Shown here: in pieces, positions 43,008-51,566 of the stretch | How positions within the stretch are numbered: the stretch's first letter is position 1 | Layout: every line of letters starts with the position of its first letter | Source of the DNA: Mesorhizobium wenxiniae | Lineage (GTDB): Bacteria > Pseudomonadota > Alphaproteobacteria > Rhizobiales > Rhizobiaceae | Direction of reading: 5' to 3' | DNA length: 64,000 nucleotides | NCBI RefSeq assembly: GCF_002284535.1 | Contig: NZ_NPKH01000025.1 | Span: forward strand, 76,397 to 140,396 | Made by a program: the position numbers and the translations under genes | Notes under the pieces: model-generated | What the model saw: the letters and a program-made list of their open reading frames with translations, nothing else | What the model was told of the DNA's origin: nothing | Databases searched by the model: none

Positions 43008-43526
43008 TCATTGCTTCGGCGCAAGCTTGAGGCCGGGCGCCGGATATTCCAGCGCGTCCTCATCCTGGCCAGCCGCTGGTATCTCGATCCAGCGTTCGGC
43101 GGCGCCTTCGCATTCCTGCACCACCGGGAAGTAGAGCGTTTGGCCTGCCGGCAGATCCGCCGCCAGTGTCCCGCGGAAGACGAATTCGTCGTAGAATTCG
43201 TCCGGCAGGCTGCCGCCGCTCCAGTCGATTTGCTTGGCACCTGATGTCACCGCTTGACCATGGAGCTGGTAGGATTTCTCGTATCTGCCCTTCTTGACCT
43301 GCAGCGTCCAGCCCGGCTTCGGCATCGGCTTCACCGAAATCACCCCTTCCGGGATCTGCACGCGCACGGCGGTCGTCGCCTTGCCTTCACAGCCATGCGG
43401 GACGCGCAGGACGGCCTTGTAGGTCGAGCCGATCGCCGCCTCCTGCGTTTCCAGCGTAACGTGAGAAAAAGCGGCACTTGTCCCCAGGACGAAAAACGCG
43501 CCGGCCGAGAGAAGATAACTGTTCAT
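43008..43526 (-). CDS. YcnI-family periplasmic copper-binding protein (DUF1775)
   Basis: 172 residues. The signal peptide ends at AAFS, leaving a mature N-terminal His (HVTLETQEA) that binds copper together with a conserved Trp (GWTLQVKKG), as in YcnI. The core includes YKAVLRVPHGCEGKATTAVRV and GTLAADLPAGQTLYFPVVQ. It is likely a periplasmic or membrane-anchored copper chaperone feeding the CopC-CopD protein encoded next. GAGGAACC precedes ATG 43526. Confidence 0.9.
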   Translation of the reverse strand: MNSYLLSAGAFFVLGTSAAFSHVTLETQEAAIGSTYKAVLRVPHGCEGKATTAVRVQIPEGVISVKPMPKPGWTLQVKKGRYEKSYQLHGQAVTSGAKQIDWSGGSLPDEFYDEFVFRGTLAADLPAGQTLYFPVVQECEGAAERWIEIPAAGQDEDALEYPAPGLKLAPKQ

Positions 43527-43565
43527 GATGGTTCCTCGAGTTTGAATTGTGCGGATCTGGCCGGA

Positions 43566-44105
43566 TCAATTGGCATGGTCGTGCATGCCGCCCATTTCGC
43601 CCATGCCTTCCACCGCGAACTCGACGGTGACGGCGCCGGCTTTCTCGAAGGTCAGCGCAGCGGAAAACGTCTCGCCTTGCTTGGGCTGGCGCTTGAGGCC
43701 GATAAACATCAGATGATAGCCGCCGGGAGCCAGCGCGACCTTGCCGCCGGCCGGGATTTCGAGGCCGCCGCTGACCGGCCGCATGGTCATGACGCCGTCC
43801 TTGACGCCCATTTCGTGCAGTTCGGTCCTGTCCGACACATCGGAGGAGATCGACAGCAGCCGATCCGGCGAACTGCCGGTGTTGGTCACGGTGAAGTAGC
43901 CGCCGGCCACTTTGGCGCCCGGTGGCGTGGCGCGCGACCAGGGATGCACGATCTCGATGTCGCCAACCCTGAACTCATGCGCGAAAACGGCCTGGGCGCT
44001 GACGAACAGCAGGGCGAGGAGGAGTACGGTGACGCCGAGTCGCTCCTCGAAGCTGCGCAGGAAGCGGCTGGTGCGGCCACGCCGCGCGCCAAAAGTGTGA
44101 GACAT
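43566..44105 (-). CDS. periplasmic copper chaperone PCu(A)C
   Basis: 179 residues with an N-terminal membrane/signal segment (LLLALLFVSAQAVFA) and the copper site H-x-M ... H-x-M: HEMGVKDGVMTMRPV and GGYHLMFIGLKRQ. The mature N-terminus is His-rich at HEFRVGDIEIVHPW, and the C-terminus (MGEMGGMHDHAN) adds extra Met and His ligands. Such proteins deliver Cu(I) to cytochrome oxidase or to export systems. It lies 40 bp upstream of ycnI. Confidence 0.9.
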   Translation of the reverse strand: MSHTFGARRGRTSRFLRSFEERLGVTVLLLALLFVSAQAVFAHEFRVGDIEIVHPWSRATPPGAKVAGGYFTVTNTGSSPDRLLSISSDVSDRTELHEMGVKDGVMTMRPVSGGLEIPAGGKVALAPGGYHLMFIGLKRQPKQGETFSAALTFEKAGAVTVEFAVEGMGEMGGMHDHAN

Positions 44106-44209
44106 GATAGCTCCAGGAACTGAGAAATCGCGCCGTCGGCCGGTCGCGAACAGTTTCGATGTTGAACGAATTCGCCCGCGAAAAATTCCGCAAGGCGAAC
44201 TGGGACGGA

Positions 44210-44593
44210 TCAGGCCGTCACCGGAGGCGCGCGCGGATTCGACGGCGAGCGGTCGCGGGCAAAGTCGAGATGCCTGAACGCCGGCAGCAAAAAAGCGACG
44301 GTTTCAACGGAAAAATTGCCGGACAGCGTGGCGGCGGCAGGCGGCGGCGCGTAGACAGCGGAGGCCATGCCGCAGCCGAGCACGCAGCAGGCCGGGATGT
44401 GCTGCTGGTGCGGGTCGCCACCGGGAAGCTGGGCAGCGCCCTGCTGGGTGCAGATGACGTTGCCGAAAGCGTCGCGTTGCGAGGCGTCCGGCCCGATGCC
44501 GAAGGCGAATGCGCTGAGCATCGACTGGAGCACGAGCAAATAGGCCGCGGCGATTGCCGCCGACATGCTCCATTGTCTCCGCCGGATGTTCAA
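44210..44593 (-). CDS. DUF2946-family protein of the copper operon
   Basis: 127 residues. A single hydrophobic segment near the N-terminus (AAIAAAYLLVLQSMLSAFAF) is followed by a small extracytoplasmic domain with the DUF2946 cysteine motif (PACCVLGCGMASA) and His residues (GGDPHQQH). The start is TTG 44593, supported by GAGGAGG 7 nt upstream; ATG 44566 is the alternative. The family clusters with copper genes, and metal binding by the Cys/His residues is likely but unproven. It is first in the operon DUF2946-PCuAC-ycnI-copCD. Confidence 0.82.
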   Translation of the reverse strand: MNIRRRQWSMSAAIAAAYLLVLQSMLSAFAFGIGPDASQRDAFGNVICTQQGAAQLPGGDPHQQHIPACCVLGCGMASAVYAPPPAAATLSGNFSVETVAFLLPAFRHLDFARDRSPSNPRAPPVTA

Positions 44594-44688
44594 AGGCCTG
44601 CCTCCTCACGCAGCAACGGCCAGATATCTAGCATGCGGCCGGCGGTCGGAAAATCGCCAAAGTACCTCTGCGGCAACGCGGCGCTTTA

Positions 44689-44762
44689 ATGCATGTCGCG
44701 CAAAAGCATGCCCTCGGGCCTGACCCAAGGGTGTGCAGCGGTTTTGCGATAACGACATGCAT
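44689..44762. repeat. REP-like palindrome with ATGCATGTCG arms
   Basis: ATGCATGTCG (44689-44698) and CGACATGCAT (44753-44762) are perfect complements. Inside, GCAAAAGC and GCGGTTTTGC partly pair, with an inner CCTCGGG...CCAAGGG segment. The arrangement matches common rhizobial intergenic repeats built on a CGACATGCAT arm and a GCAAAACCGCTGCACAC-type core. No open frame. Confidence 0.7.
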
Positions 44763-44774
44763 AAAACAACAACC

Positions 44775-44817
44775 TAAAAGCGCGTCGCATGAGGCCGGTC
44801 AATCCCACGCGCTTTTA
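44775..44817 (-). terminator. stem-loop just downstream of the GntR gene
   Basis: TAAAAGCGCGT and ACGCGCTTTTA are perfect 11-bp complements with a 21-nt loop. It begins 6 nt after the stop of the minus-strand GntR gene and is followed on that strand by GGTTGTTGTTTTA. It could act as a terminator, though the loop is long; it may also be a repeat fragment. Confidence 0.55.
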
Positions 44818-44823
44818 AGCTCG

Positions 44824-45717
44824 CTACGGTTGCTGGCCTTCTGGAATCGACGTCAGCAGCGTGTGCCGCGCGGACTTCAGATGCTTGCGGCAGGCAGTGT
44901 CGACCTTGCCGAGGTCGCGCGATTTGAGCGCCGCTATATAGGCCAGGTGTTCCGCGACCGCCACTTCGTTGCGCTCGCGCTCCTGCGCCTTGTTCCACTG
45001 ATAGTGGTAGTGGAAGATCATGGCGATGACGTCGTAGAAATCGACGATGAAGCGATTGTGCGACGCGCGGTGTATCAGCCGGTGAAAGCGCTCGTCGAGC
45101 TCCGAGAATTCGTTGAAGCGCGTGGCGATCTCGCGCGCCAGCAGGCGATGCTCGTCCTCCAGCAGGTCAAGGTCGGCCCATACCGGGCTGTCTTCCGGCA
45201 GCGCGGCGAAGGCGGCGGCCGAGCGCAGTTCGAACATCTCGCGGATTTCGGTCAGTTCCAGTGCGAAGGCGCGGGTAAAACCTTTCAGCACCCAGTGGCT
45301 GTTGCGGCGCTTCTCGATCAGCCCGAAGCGAGAAAAGCGGATCAGGAACTCGCGCACGCTGGTGGTGCCGACGCCGATCTCGCGCGCCAACTCGAGTTCG
45401 TTGATCTGCATGCCGGGCTCAGCACCGCCGGCAAGCAGCCGCCGCATGAAGGAGCGCTCGATGATCTGCGACAGCGTGTCGGTCTCTTCCTCGGGGAAAA
45501 AATCGTCCGGCCGCGGCACGCGCAAAACCGTCTTGCTGCGCTTGTTCCAGGCAATCAGCCCCGTCTCTTCCATGCGCGTAAGGATGGTGCGGATCGTCGT
45601 GCGGCTGACGCCGAGCAGCGTGCCAAGCTCGGGCTCGGACGGCAGGCTTTTCGTTTCGTCGAGCAGCCGCAAACCCCGATTGTAGGCGTCTTTGTAGACG
45701 TTGTTGCTCTTCGACAT
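44824..45717 (-). CDS. GntR-family regulator with two winged-helix domains and FCD-like domain
   Basis: 297 residues. A first winged helix spans about 10-65 (SLPSEPELGTLLGVSRTTIR, ARGxK-like end at NKRSKTVLRVP). A second lies at about 85-140 (INELELAREIGVGTTSVREF, then EKRRNSHWVLKGF). The C-terminal helical FCD-like domain includes ALELTEIREMFELRSAAAF, ELDERFHRLIHRASHN and EHLAYIAALKSRD. Usual GntR proteins have one such DNA-binding domain, so the tandem is unusual. It is divergent from uxaA and probably controls the sugar acid module; inverted repeats lie between them. Confidence 0.85.
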   Translation of the reverse strand: MSKSNNVYKDAYNRGLRLLDETKSLPSEPELGTLLGVSRTTIRTILTRMEETGLIAWNKRSKTVLRVPRPDDFFPEEETDTLSQIIERSFMRRLLAGGAEPGMQINELELAREIGVGTTSVREFLIRFSRFGLIEKRRNSHWVLKGFTRAFALELTEIREMFELRSAAAFAALPEDSPVWADLDLLEDEHRLLAREIATRFNEFSELDERFHRLIHRASHNRFIVDFYDVIAMIFHYHYQWNKAQERERNEVAVAEHLAYIAALKSRDLGKVDTACRKHLKSARHTLLTSIPEGQQP

Positions 45718-45881
45718 CCCCTGCCCCGTTACGCCGGCGCTTGCGGCGGCGGTTTGAAGCGCGATATGACAAATGTTCCAAACGCAAAGGCCCCCAAAAA
45801 GCGAGAATCGCTTTTCGAAAGTCAGCCCTGGTTCCAGTGTCCGATCCTCTGCACATCCATCTAGAACGCGCGGCCTGTCAC

Positions 45882-45939
45882 GAAAAAACAATTGACGCAA
45901 AACTGTTTTTTCACGATAAAAGACATTAACTGTTAACAG
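45882..45939. promoter_or_regulatory. inverted repeats in the gntR-uxaA intergenic region
   Basis: GAAAAAACA (45882-45890) and TGTTTTTTC (45904-45912) form a perfect 9-bp inverted repeat with a 13-nt spacer. The nearby CTGTTAACAG (45930-45939) is a perfect 10-bp palindrome. Both lie within 110 bp upstream of the dehydratase start, a suitable position for binding by the divergent GntR protein. Confidence 0.5.
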
Positions 45940-45988
45940 GCGCGTGTCAATCCGCTTGCCGATCCCAGGAACACCCAGGAAACTGCCC

Positions 45989-47494
45989 GTGAACGCCGCA
46001 AACAGCATTCTTCTGTCCCCCGCCGACAATGTCGCGGTCGCCAACGGCCGCATCGAGATCGGCGCGGTACTGCCGGGCGGTGCCGTCGCCACCGCGTTGA
46101 TCGAACCCGGCCACAAGGTAGCGATCAAGCCGATCGCCGCCGGCGAGGCCGTGGTCAAATACGCTCAGGCGATCGGCCGCGCCACCCAGGACATCGTACC
46201 CGGCGAGCATGTCCATTCGCACAATCTGGTCTTCGAGTCCGGGCGTTTGCCGGTGGTGCCGCCGAGCGAAGCCGTGCACGCCACCGAGGCCGACCGCGCC
46301 CGCACCTTCATGGGATACCGTCGCGCCGACGGCCGTGCCGGCACGCGCAACTTCGTCGGCATTCTCGCCAGCGTCAATTGCTCGGCCACCGTTTGCCATG
46401 CCATCGCCGACGAGGCGAACCGCACGCTCCTGCCTAGATATCCCGGCATCGACGGCTTCGTTCCGATCGTCCACGGCCAAGGCTGCGGGATGAGCGCCAC
46501 CGGCGACGGCATGATGGTGCTGCACCGCACGCTGGCCGGCTACGCCCGCCATCCGAATTTCGGCGGCGTGCTGATGGTCGGGCTCGGCTGCGAGGTCAAC
46601 CAGCTCACCCTCTATGGCCAGAAGGGTGTCGCTGCGGGAAAACGCCATTTCAACATCCAGGAAGCCGGCGGCTCGCGCAAATCGGTCGAGAAGGCGATGC
46701 TGGTGCTGGCCGAGATCGCCGAGGAGGTCGGCAAGCTTGAGCGTGAGCCGATCCCGGTCAGCGAGATCGTCGTCGGCCTGCAATGCGGCGGCTCGGACGG
46801 CATGTCCGGCATCACCGCCAATCCGGCGCTGGGCGCCGCCGTCGACATCCTGGCCGGTGTTGGTGGCATCGGCATCCTCTCCGAGACGACGGAAATCTAC
46901 GGCGCCGAGCATCTGCTTGCCTACCGTGCGGCGACCCCGGAGATCGCAGCCAAGCTCGATGGCTATGTGAAGTGGTGGGAAGATCATGTCGCCAAGCATG
47001 GCGCCTCCATCGACAACAATCCGTCGCCCGGCAACAAGCGCGGCGGCCTGACCACCATCCTGGAGAAGTCGCTTGGCGCGGTCGCCAAGGGCGGACAGAC
47101 GCCGCTCAACGGCGTCTTCGGCTATGCCGAAAAGGTCACCGGACACGGCTTGGTGTTCATGGACACGCCCGGCTACGACCCGGTTTCCGCCACCGGCCAA
47201 GTGGCAGGCGGCGCCAATGTCATCGTCTTCACCACCGGCCGCGGTTCCTGCTTCGGCTGCCGGCCGACGCCGTCGATCAAGGTCGCCAGCAACTCGACCA
47301 TGTACCACACCATGGAAGAGGACATGGACGTGAATTGCGGCGTCATCGCCTCGGGCGAAAAGACCATCGCCGGCATGGGTCGCGAGATTTTCGAGCTGAT
47401 CGTCGAGACGGCTTCCGGCCGCAAGACAAAGAGCGAGGAGTTCGGCTACGGCGACAACGAGTTCGTGCCCTGGCACCTCGGAGCGACCCTCTAG
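45989..47494 (+). CDS. UxaA-family altronate/galactarate-type dehydratase
   Basis: 501 residues from GTG 45989, which has AGGA 8 nt upstream (GTG 45944 is also in frame). An N-terminal SAF domain (about 1-95, with the EHVHSHNL motif) is followed by the iron-dependent dehydratase domain. Visible motifs are FMGYRRADGRAGTRNFVGIL, HGQGCGMS, MVGLGCEVNQ, GLQCGGSDGMSGITANPAL and the Cys-rich RGSCFGCRPTPSIK. The family removes water from aldonic or aldaric acids such as D-altronate. The neighbouring aldose dehydrogenase suggests its own aldonate product may be the substrate. Confidence 0.88.
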   Translation: MNAANSILLSPADNVAVANGRIEIGAVLPGGAVATALIEPGHKVAIKPIAAGEAVVKYAQAIGRATQDIVPGEHVHSHNLVFESGRLPVVPPSEAVHATEADRARTFMGYRRADGRAGTRNFVGILASVNCSATVCHAIADEANRTLLPRYPGIDGFVPIVHGQGCGMSATGDGMMVLHRTLAGYARHPNFGGVLMVGLGCEVNQLTLYGQKGVAAGKRHFNIQEAGGSRKSVEKAMLVLAEIAEEVGKLEREPIPVSEIVVGLQCGGSDGMSGITANPALGAAVDILAGVGGIGILSETTEIYGAEHLLAYRAATPEIAAKLDGYVKWWEDHVAKHGASIDNNPSPGNKRGGLTTILEKSLGAVAKGGQTPLNGVFGYAEKVTGHGLVFMDTPGYDPVSATGQVAGGANVIVFTTGRGSCFGCRPTPSIKVASNSTMYHTMEEDMDVNCGVIASGEKTIAGMGREIFELIVETASGRKTKSEEFGYGDNEFVPWHLGATL

Positions 47495-47555
47495 CCCGAC
47501 GCTAACCGACAACGACAACGGACAGGCCGGAACAACGGCCGGTGGGAGGCTTTGC

Positions 47556-48554
47556 ATGAAGAAACGCCGTGTCGGCAGCACCGCGCTGGAAATAACCGAG
47601 GTCAGCTTCGGCGGCGCGGCGGTCGGCGGCCTCTACCGAGCCTGCCCGCGCGAGACGGCGATGCAGACGCTACGGGTCGCCTGGGAAGCCGGCCTGCGCT
47701 ATTTCGATACGGCGCCCTTCTACGGCTTCGGCCTCTCGGAACGCCGCTTCGGCGATTTCCTGCGCGACAAGCCGCGGGACTCCTACGTGCTGTCGACCAA
47801 GGTTGGGCGCCTGTTCCGGCCGGTGCCGGAAGACCAGATTCCGGACCATTCCTATGTCGATCCTCTGCCCTTTGCGCTCGACTACGACTATTCCTACGAC
47901 GGCATCATGCGCTCGGTCGAGTTCAGCTATGCGCGGCTTGGCCTCAATCGAATCGACGTCCTGTTCGTTCACGACATCGGCGTCTATACGCATGGCGTCG
48001 AGAAAACGAAGCTGCATTTCCGCCAGTTTATGGATGGCGGGCTGAAGGCGCTGGAAGAGCTGAAGTCGTCCAGGGTCATTTGCGCCTACGGCCTTGGCGT
48101 CAACGAGGTTCAGATCTGTCTCGATGTGCTGCGCCAGGCGCCGCTCGACTGCATCCTGCTCGCCAGCCGCTACTCGCTGCTCGACCGCACCGCCGAAGCC
48201 GAATTGCTGCCGCTTTGCCGGCAACGGCAGACCTCGCTGATCATCGGCGGCGTCTTCAACTCCGGTATTTTGGCGACCGGCCCGGTGCCGGGCGCGCACT
48301 TCGACTACCTGCCGGCCAGCCCGGATATTCTCGACCGCGTCGGCGCCATGGAAAAAATCGCCGCCAAGGGCGGTTATCCGCTTGCCGCGGCGGCGTTTCA
48401 GTTCCCGCTGCACGAGCCTGTTGTCGCTTCTGTGCTGACGGGCACCGCCAAACCGACCAATCTGGCGCGAAATCTCCAACTGCTCGACATCCAGGTGCCC
48501 GATACCGAATTCGCCAAATATGATCCTTACACGGTCGTACAGAAACTCGGCTGA
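47556..48554 (+). CDS. aldo/keto reductase, aldose (L-fucose/D-threo-aldose) dehydrogenase-like
   Basis: 332 residues. The catalytic Asp and Tyr are in RYFDTAPFYGFGLSERR, the Lys in VLSTKVGRLFRP, and the His in DVLFVHDIGVYTHG. The LFRPVPEDQI and DYSYDGIMRSVEFSYARLGL blocks are typical of the bacterial aldose dehydrogenase group that includes D-threo-aldose (L-fucose) 1-dehydrogenase and pyridoxal 4-dehydrogenase. GGGAGG precedes ATG 47556. With the dehydratase and transporter it fits a non-phosphorylative aldose pathway; the substrate is inferred. Confidence 0.85.
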   Translation: MKKRRVGSTALEITEVSFGGAAVGGLYRACPRETAMQTLRVAWEAGLRYFDTAPFYGFGLSERRFGDFLRDKPRDSYVLSTKVGRLFRPVPEDQIPDHSYVDPLPFALDYDYSYDGIMRSVEFSYARLGLNRIDVLFVHDIGVYTHGVEKTKLHFRQFMDGGLKALEELKSSRVICAYGLGVNEVQICLDVLRQAPLDCILLASRYSLLDRTAEAELLPLCRQRQTSLIIGGVFNSGILATGPVPGAHFDYLPASPDILDRVGAMEKIAAKGGYPLAAAAFQFPLHEPVVASVLTGTAKPTNLARNLQLLDIQVPDTEFAKYDPYTVVQKLG

Positions 48555-48635
48555 CGCGCTGCGGCCTTCGCCCTCGGTTAAACGGGACGGCGCGATCAGG
48601 AGGCGTAACAATCGTACGCCCCTAAAAGAATAAAT

Positions 48636-48671
48636 ATTCCAACTTGACTGGTTGGTGGAATTAATATTCCA
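48636..48671. promoter_or_regulatory. three ATTCCA/TGGAAT half-sites upstream of the RbsB-like gene
   Basis: ATTCCA (48636-48641), TGGAAT (48656-48661) and ATTCCA (48666-48671). The last two form a 16-bp palindrome with a 4-nt centre, and the first two an inverted pair 14 nt apart. A CCAAC...GTTGG pair lies within. This is likely an operator about 200 bp upstream of the substrate-binding protein gene; the 314-bp gap holds no gene. Confidence 0.5.
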
Positions 48672-48868
48672 TACCTTTCGGAGAGGATCTGTAGGTTTGG
48701 CATGAGATCGGTCTAGAGGGGACCGATGCGAAACACCGCTTGCGTCGACCCAACCTATGCACTATCAAAATGCGGTAAATGTTTTTTATTGATAAAGTTC
48801 TGTTTGGACAGCGCCTATCCAAACCGAGCTTCAGCAACGTTCACCGGGCGACTTAGGGAGGAAGCCTT

Positions 48869-49864
48869 ATGAAATTCGTGACCAGCATTCTCAACCGCCG
48901 CGCATTCGTGGCGCTCGCCGCCGCCTCGATGCTTGCCGGCGTGTTGCATTCGGCGCCAGCTTCGGCGGCGGACGTAACCATTCCGATCATCGTCAAGGAC
49001 ACCACCTCTTTCTACTGGCAGATCGTCCTGGCCGGCGCCCGCAAGGCCGGCAAGGACCTCGGCGTCAATGTGCCGGAACTCGGCGCCCAGGCAGAGACCG
49101 ACGTCAACGGCCAGATCTCGATCCTCGAGAATGCCGTCGCCGGCACCCCTGCTGCCGTCGTCATCGCGCCGACCGAAGCCAAGGCGCTCGGCAAGCCGAT
49201 CGATGAGGCAGCCACCAAGGTCAAGATCATCGGCATCGACTCCGGCGCCGACTCCAAGGCCTTCACCTCGTTCCTGACCACAGACAATATCCAGGGCGGC
49301 CGCGTCGCCGCCGACGGGCTGGCGGCCGCGATCGGCGAAGCCAATGGCGGCAAAATCGAGGGCGACGTCGCCCTGATCACCGCACTTCCGGGCGCTGGTT
49401 CGCTCGAACAGCGCGCCCAGGGCTTCAAGGAGCAGCTTGCCGCCAAATATCCCGGCCTGAAGCTTGTTGCCGACAAGTACGCCGACGGCCAAGCCACTAC
49501 CGGCCTCAACATCGCGACCGACCTGATAACCGCCAATCCGAACCTCAAGGGCATCTTCGCCTCCAACCTGATCATGGCGCAGGGCGTCGGTCAGGCGATC
49601 GCCGAGAACAGCCTGGCCGGCAAGGTCGGACTCGTCGGCTTCGACAGCGACGAGAAGCTGATCAAGTTCCTCAACGACGGCGTCATTTCGGCTCTCGTCG
49701 TCCAGGATCCGTACCGGATGGGCTATGACGGCATCAAGACGGCGCTCGCGGCCTCGAAAGGCGAGAAGGTCGAGGCCAATGTCGACACCGGCGCCAACCT
49801 CGTCACCAAGGCCAATATGAAGGATCCGAAGATCGACGCGCTGCTCAATCCGAAGCTCGACTGA
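48869..49864 (+). CDS. sugar ABC transporter substrate-binding protein (RbsB type, CUT2)
   Basis: 331 residues. The Sec signal peptide is probably cleaved after SAPASA. The mature protein follows the ribose-binding pattern: VTIPIIVKDTTSFYWQIVLA, PAAVVIAPTEAKAL, GGRVAADGLAAAI and KVGLVGFDSDEKLIKFLNDG. AGGGAGGA precedes ATG 48869. It captures a monosaccharide in the periplasm; the hinge and pocket suggest a pentose or deoxyhexose but this cannot be fixed. A perfect hairpin follows the gene. Confidence 0.92.
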   Translation: MKFVTSILNRRAFVALAAASMLAGVLHSAPASAADVTIPIIVKDTTSFYWQIVLAGARKAGKDLGVNVPELGAQAETDVNGQISILENAVAGTPAAVVIAPTEAKALGKPIDEAATKVKIIGIDSGADSKAFTSFLTTDNIQGGRVAADGLAAAIGEANGGKIEGDVALITALPGAGSLEQRAQGFKEQLAAKYPGLKLVADKYADGQATTGLNIATDLITANPNLKGIFASNLIMAQGVGQAIAENSLAGKVGLVGFDSDEKLIKFLNDGVISALVVQDPYRMGYDGIKTALAASKGEKVEANVDTGANLVTKANMKDPKIDALLNPKLD

Positions 49865-49881
49865 GCACCGGCAGGTGCACC

Positions 49882-49909
49882 GTTTCCGGGGCCTCGTTGC
49901 CCCGGAAAC
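49882..49909 (+). terminator. stem-loop after the RbsB-like gene
   Basis: GTTTCCGGGGC and GCCCCGGAAAC pair perfectly (11 bp) around a 6-nt loop. No T run follows. It probably stabilises or partly terminates the transcript so that binding protein exceeds the ATPase and permease, whose genes follow 100 bp later. Confidence 0.65.
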
Positions 49910-50012
49910 ACCCTGAAAGTGGTTCGAAATCAGCCGGCTTCAATACCCTTGACGATGCGACCCGGCCAGCATCGCTACGTGCCAATCGTGAGGCCAATCT
50001 GGGAGGATTGTC

Positions 50013-51566
50013 ATGACATCAACGGCGCAGGAACTGCATCCGGCCCCAACGCTGGAACCGGGCAGGACGATCCTCGAACTCAAGGGCTTGGAGAAGCGAT
50101 ATCCCGGCACGCACGCGCTGAAGCCGGTTAACCTCGCCTTCAAGGCCAGCGAAATCCACGCCATTGTCGGCGAGAACGGTGCCGGCAAATCCACCCTGAT
50201 CAAGCTGCTGACCGGCGTCATGCCGCGCACCTCCGGCGACGTCATCTGGGAGGGCAAGCCGGCAGCGCTGGCGACGCCGCATGAGGCGATGGCGCTGGGC
50301 ATCAATGCTGTGCATCAGGAGGTCGTTCTGTGCCGCCATCTCACTGTCGCAGCCAACATGTTCCTCGGCGAGGAGGATTCCCGCTTCGGCATCCTGCAGC
50401 AGCGGGCCATGGTCAGGGAAGCGCAGAAGATCATCGACGATCTCGGCTTTGATCTGCCGGCGCATGTCGTGCTGGGTGACCTGACCATAGGCCAGCAGCA
50501 GCTGATCGCCGCCGCCCGCGCCACCGTGCGCGGCACCAAGTTCCTGATCTTCGACGAGCCGACTGCCTATCTCACCCGGAAGGAAGCCGACCAGCTGTTC
50601 ACGCTGATCCGCCGGCTGAAGGGCGAAGGCGTCACCATCATCTACATCAGCCACCGCATGGAAGAGGTGTTCGAGCTCGCCGACCGCGTCTCGGTGCTGC
50701 GCGACGGCACGCTTGTCGGCACCAGGAACATCGCCGAAACCAACGACGCCGAGCTGGTCAAGATGATGATCAACCGCTCGATCGAGCAAGTCTATCACAA
50801 GGAGCATTTTACCCCGGGCGCGACGCTGCTCGAAGCCAGAAATCTCTCCGGCAAGGGCTTCGAAAATGTCTCGATGACGGTCCGTGCCGGCGAAATCGTC
50901 GGGCTCTACGGCCTGATCGGTGCCGGGCGCAGCGAGTTCGTCACCACGCTTTACGGCCGTCGTCGCAAGTCGGCCGGCCAGATCCTCTGGGAGGGCAAGG
51001 CGGTTCAGGTCAATTCCGAGCATGAGGCTATCAGGCTCGGCATGGCGCTGGCGCCGGAAAGCCGCCGCGACCAGGGCCTCTGCCTCAACCTGCCGGTCGG
51101 CCTCAATCTCAATCTGCCGATCTACAAGCGCATCTCCAGCAATCTGCTGATCTCCAGCGCACAGGAGAAGACCGAGGCGGATCGCCAGATCGCCAATCTC
51201 AGGATCAAGACACCGACGCGCAACGCGCTCGCCTCCAGCCTGTCCGGCGGCAACCAGCAGAAGATCGTCATCGGCAAGTGGCTGGCGCACGGCGCCAAGC
51301 TGTTCATCTTCGACGAGCCGACAGTCGGCGTCGATGTCGGCACCAAGGCCGAGATCTACCGCCTGTTCAGCGCGCTTTTGTCCAATGGCGCCGGCATCAT
51401 CCTGATCTCGTCCTATCTGCCCGAGGTCTATGAACTGGCCGACACACTGCATGTGTTCCGGCGCGGCAAACTGGTGGCCACTCATGGTTTCCGCACTGCC
51501 GACCATGAGGAGATCCTCACCCAAGCGCTGGCCGAGAAACAAGAAAAACCGGGAGGACAGATATGA
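50013..51566 (+). CDS. sugar ABC transporter ATP-binding protein (RbsA/MglA type)
   Basis: 517 residues with two fused ABC domains. The first has Walker A VGENGAGKSTLIKLLTGV and Walker B KFLIFDEPTAYL with the signature LTIGQQQLIAAARA in place of LSGGQ. The second has a degenerate Walker A (GLIGAGRSEFVTTLYG), the canonical signature LSGGNQQKIVIGKWL and FIFDEPTVGVDVG. This asymmetric pattern is normal for CUT2 importers. GGGAGGATTGTC precedes ATG 50013. Its end overlaps the permease start by 4 nt. Confidence 0.93.
   Translation: MTSTAQELHPAPTLEPGRTILELKGLEKRYPGTHALKPVNLAFKASEIHAIVGENGAGKSTLIKLLTGVMPRTSGDVIWEGKPAALATPHEAMALGINAVHQEVVLCRHLTVAANMFLGEEDSRFGILQQRAMVREAQKIIDDLGFDLPAHVVLGDLTIGQQQLIAAARATVRGTKFLIFDEPTAYLTRKEADQLFTLIRRLKGEGVTIIYISHRMEEVFELADRVSVLRDGTLVGTRNIAETNDAELVKMMINRSIEQVYHKEHFTPGATLLEARNLSGKGFENVSMTVRAGEIVGLYGLIGAGRSEFVTTLYGRRRKSAGQILWEGKAVQVNSEHEAIRLGMALAPESRRDQGLCLNLPVGLNLNLPIYKRISSNLLISSAQEKTEADRQIANLRIKTPTRNALASSLSGGNQQKIVIGKWLAHGAKLFIFDEPTVGVDVGTKAEIYRLFSALLSNGAGIILISSYLPEVYELADTLHVFRRGKLVATHGFRTADHEEILTQALAEKQEKPGGQI

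Noticed and set aside
45947..47581. Long open frame (about 540 codons) antisense to the UxaA-type dehydratase
   Set aside because: A shadow of the real gene; the dehydratase frame has clear family motifs while the antisense protein is Asp/Ala/Gly-rich without recognisable domains.
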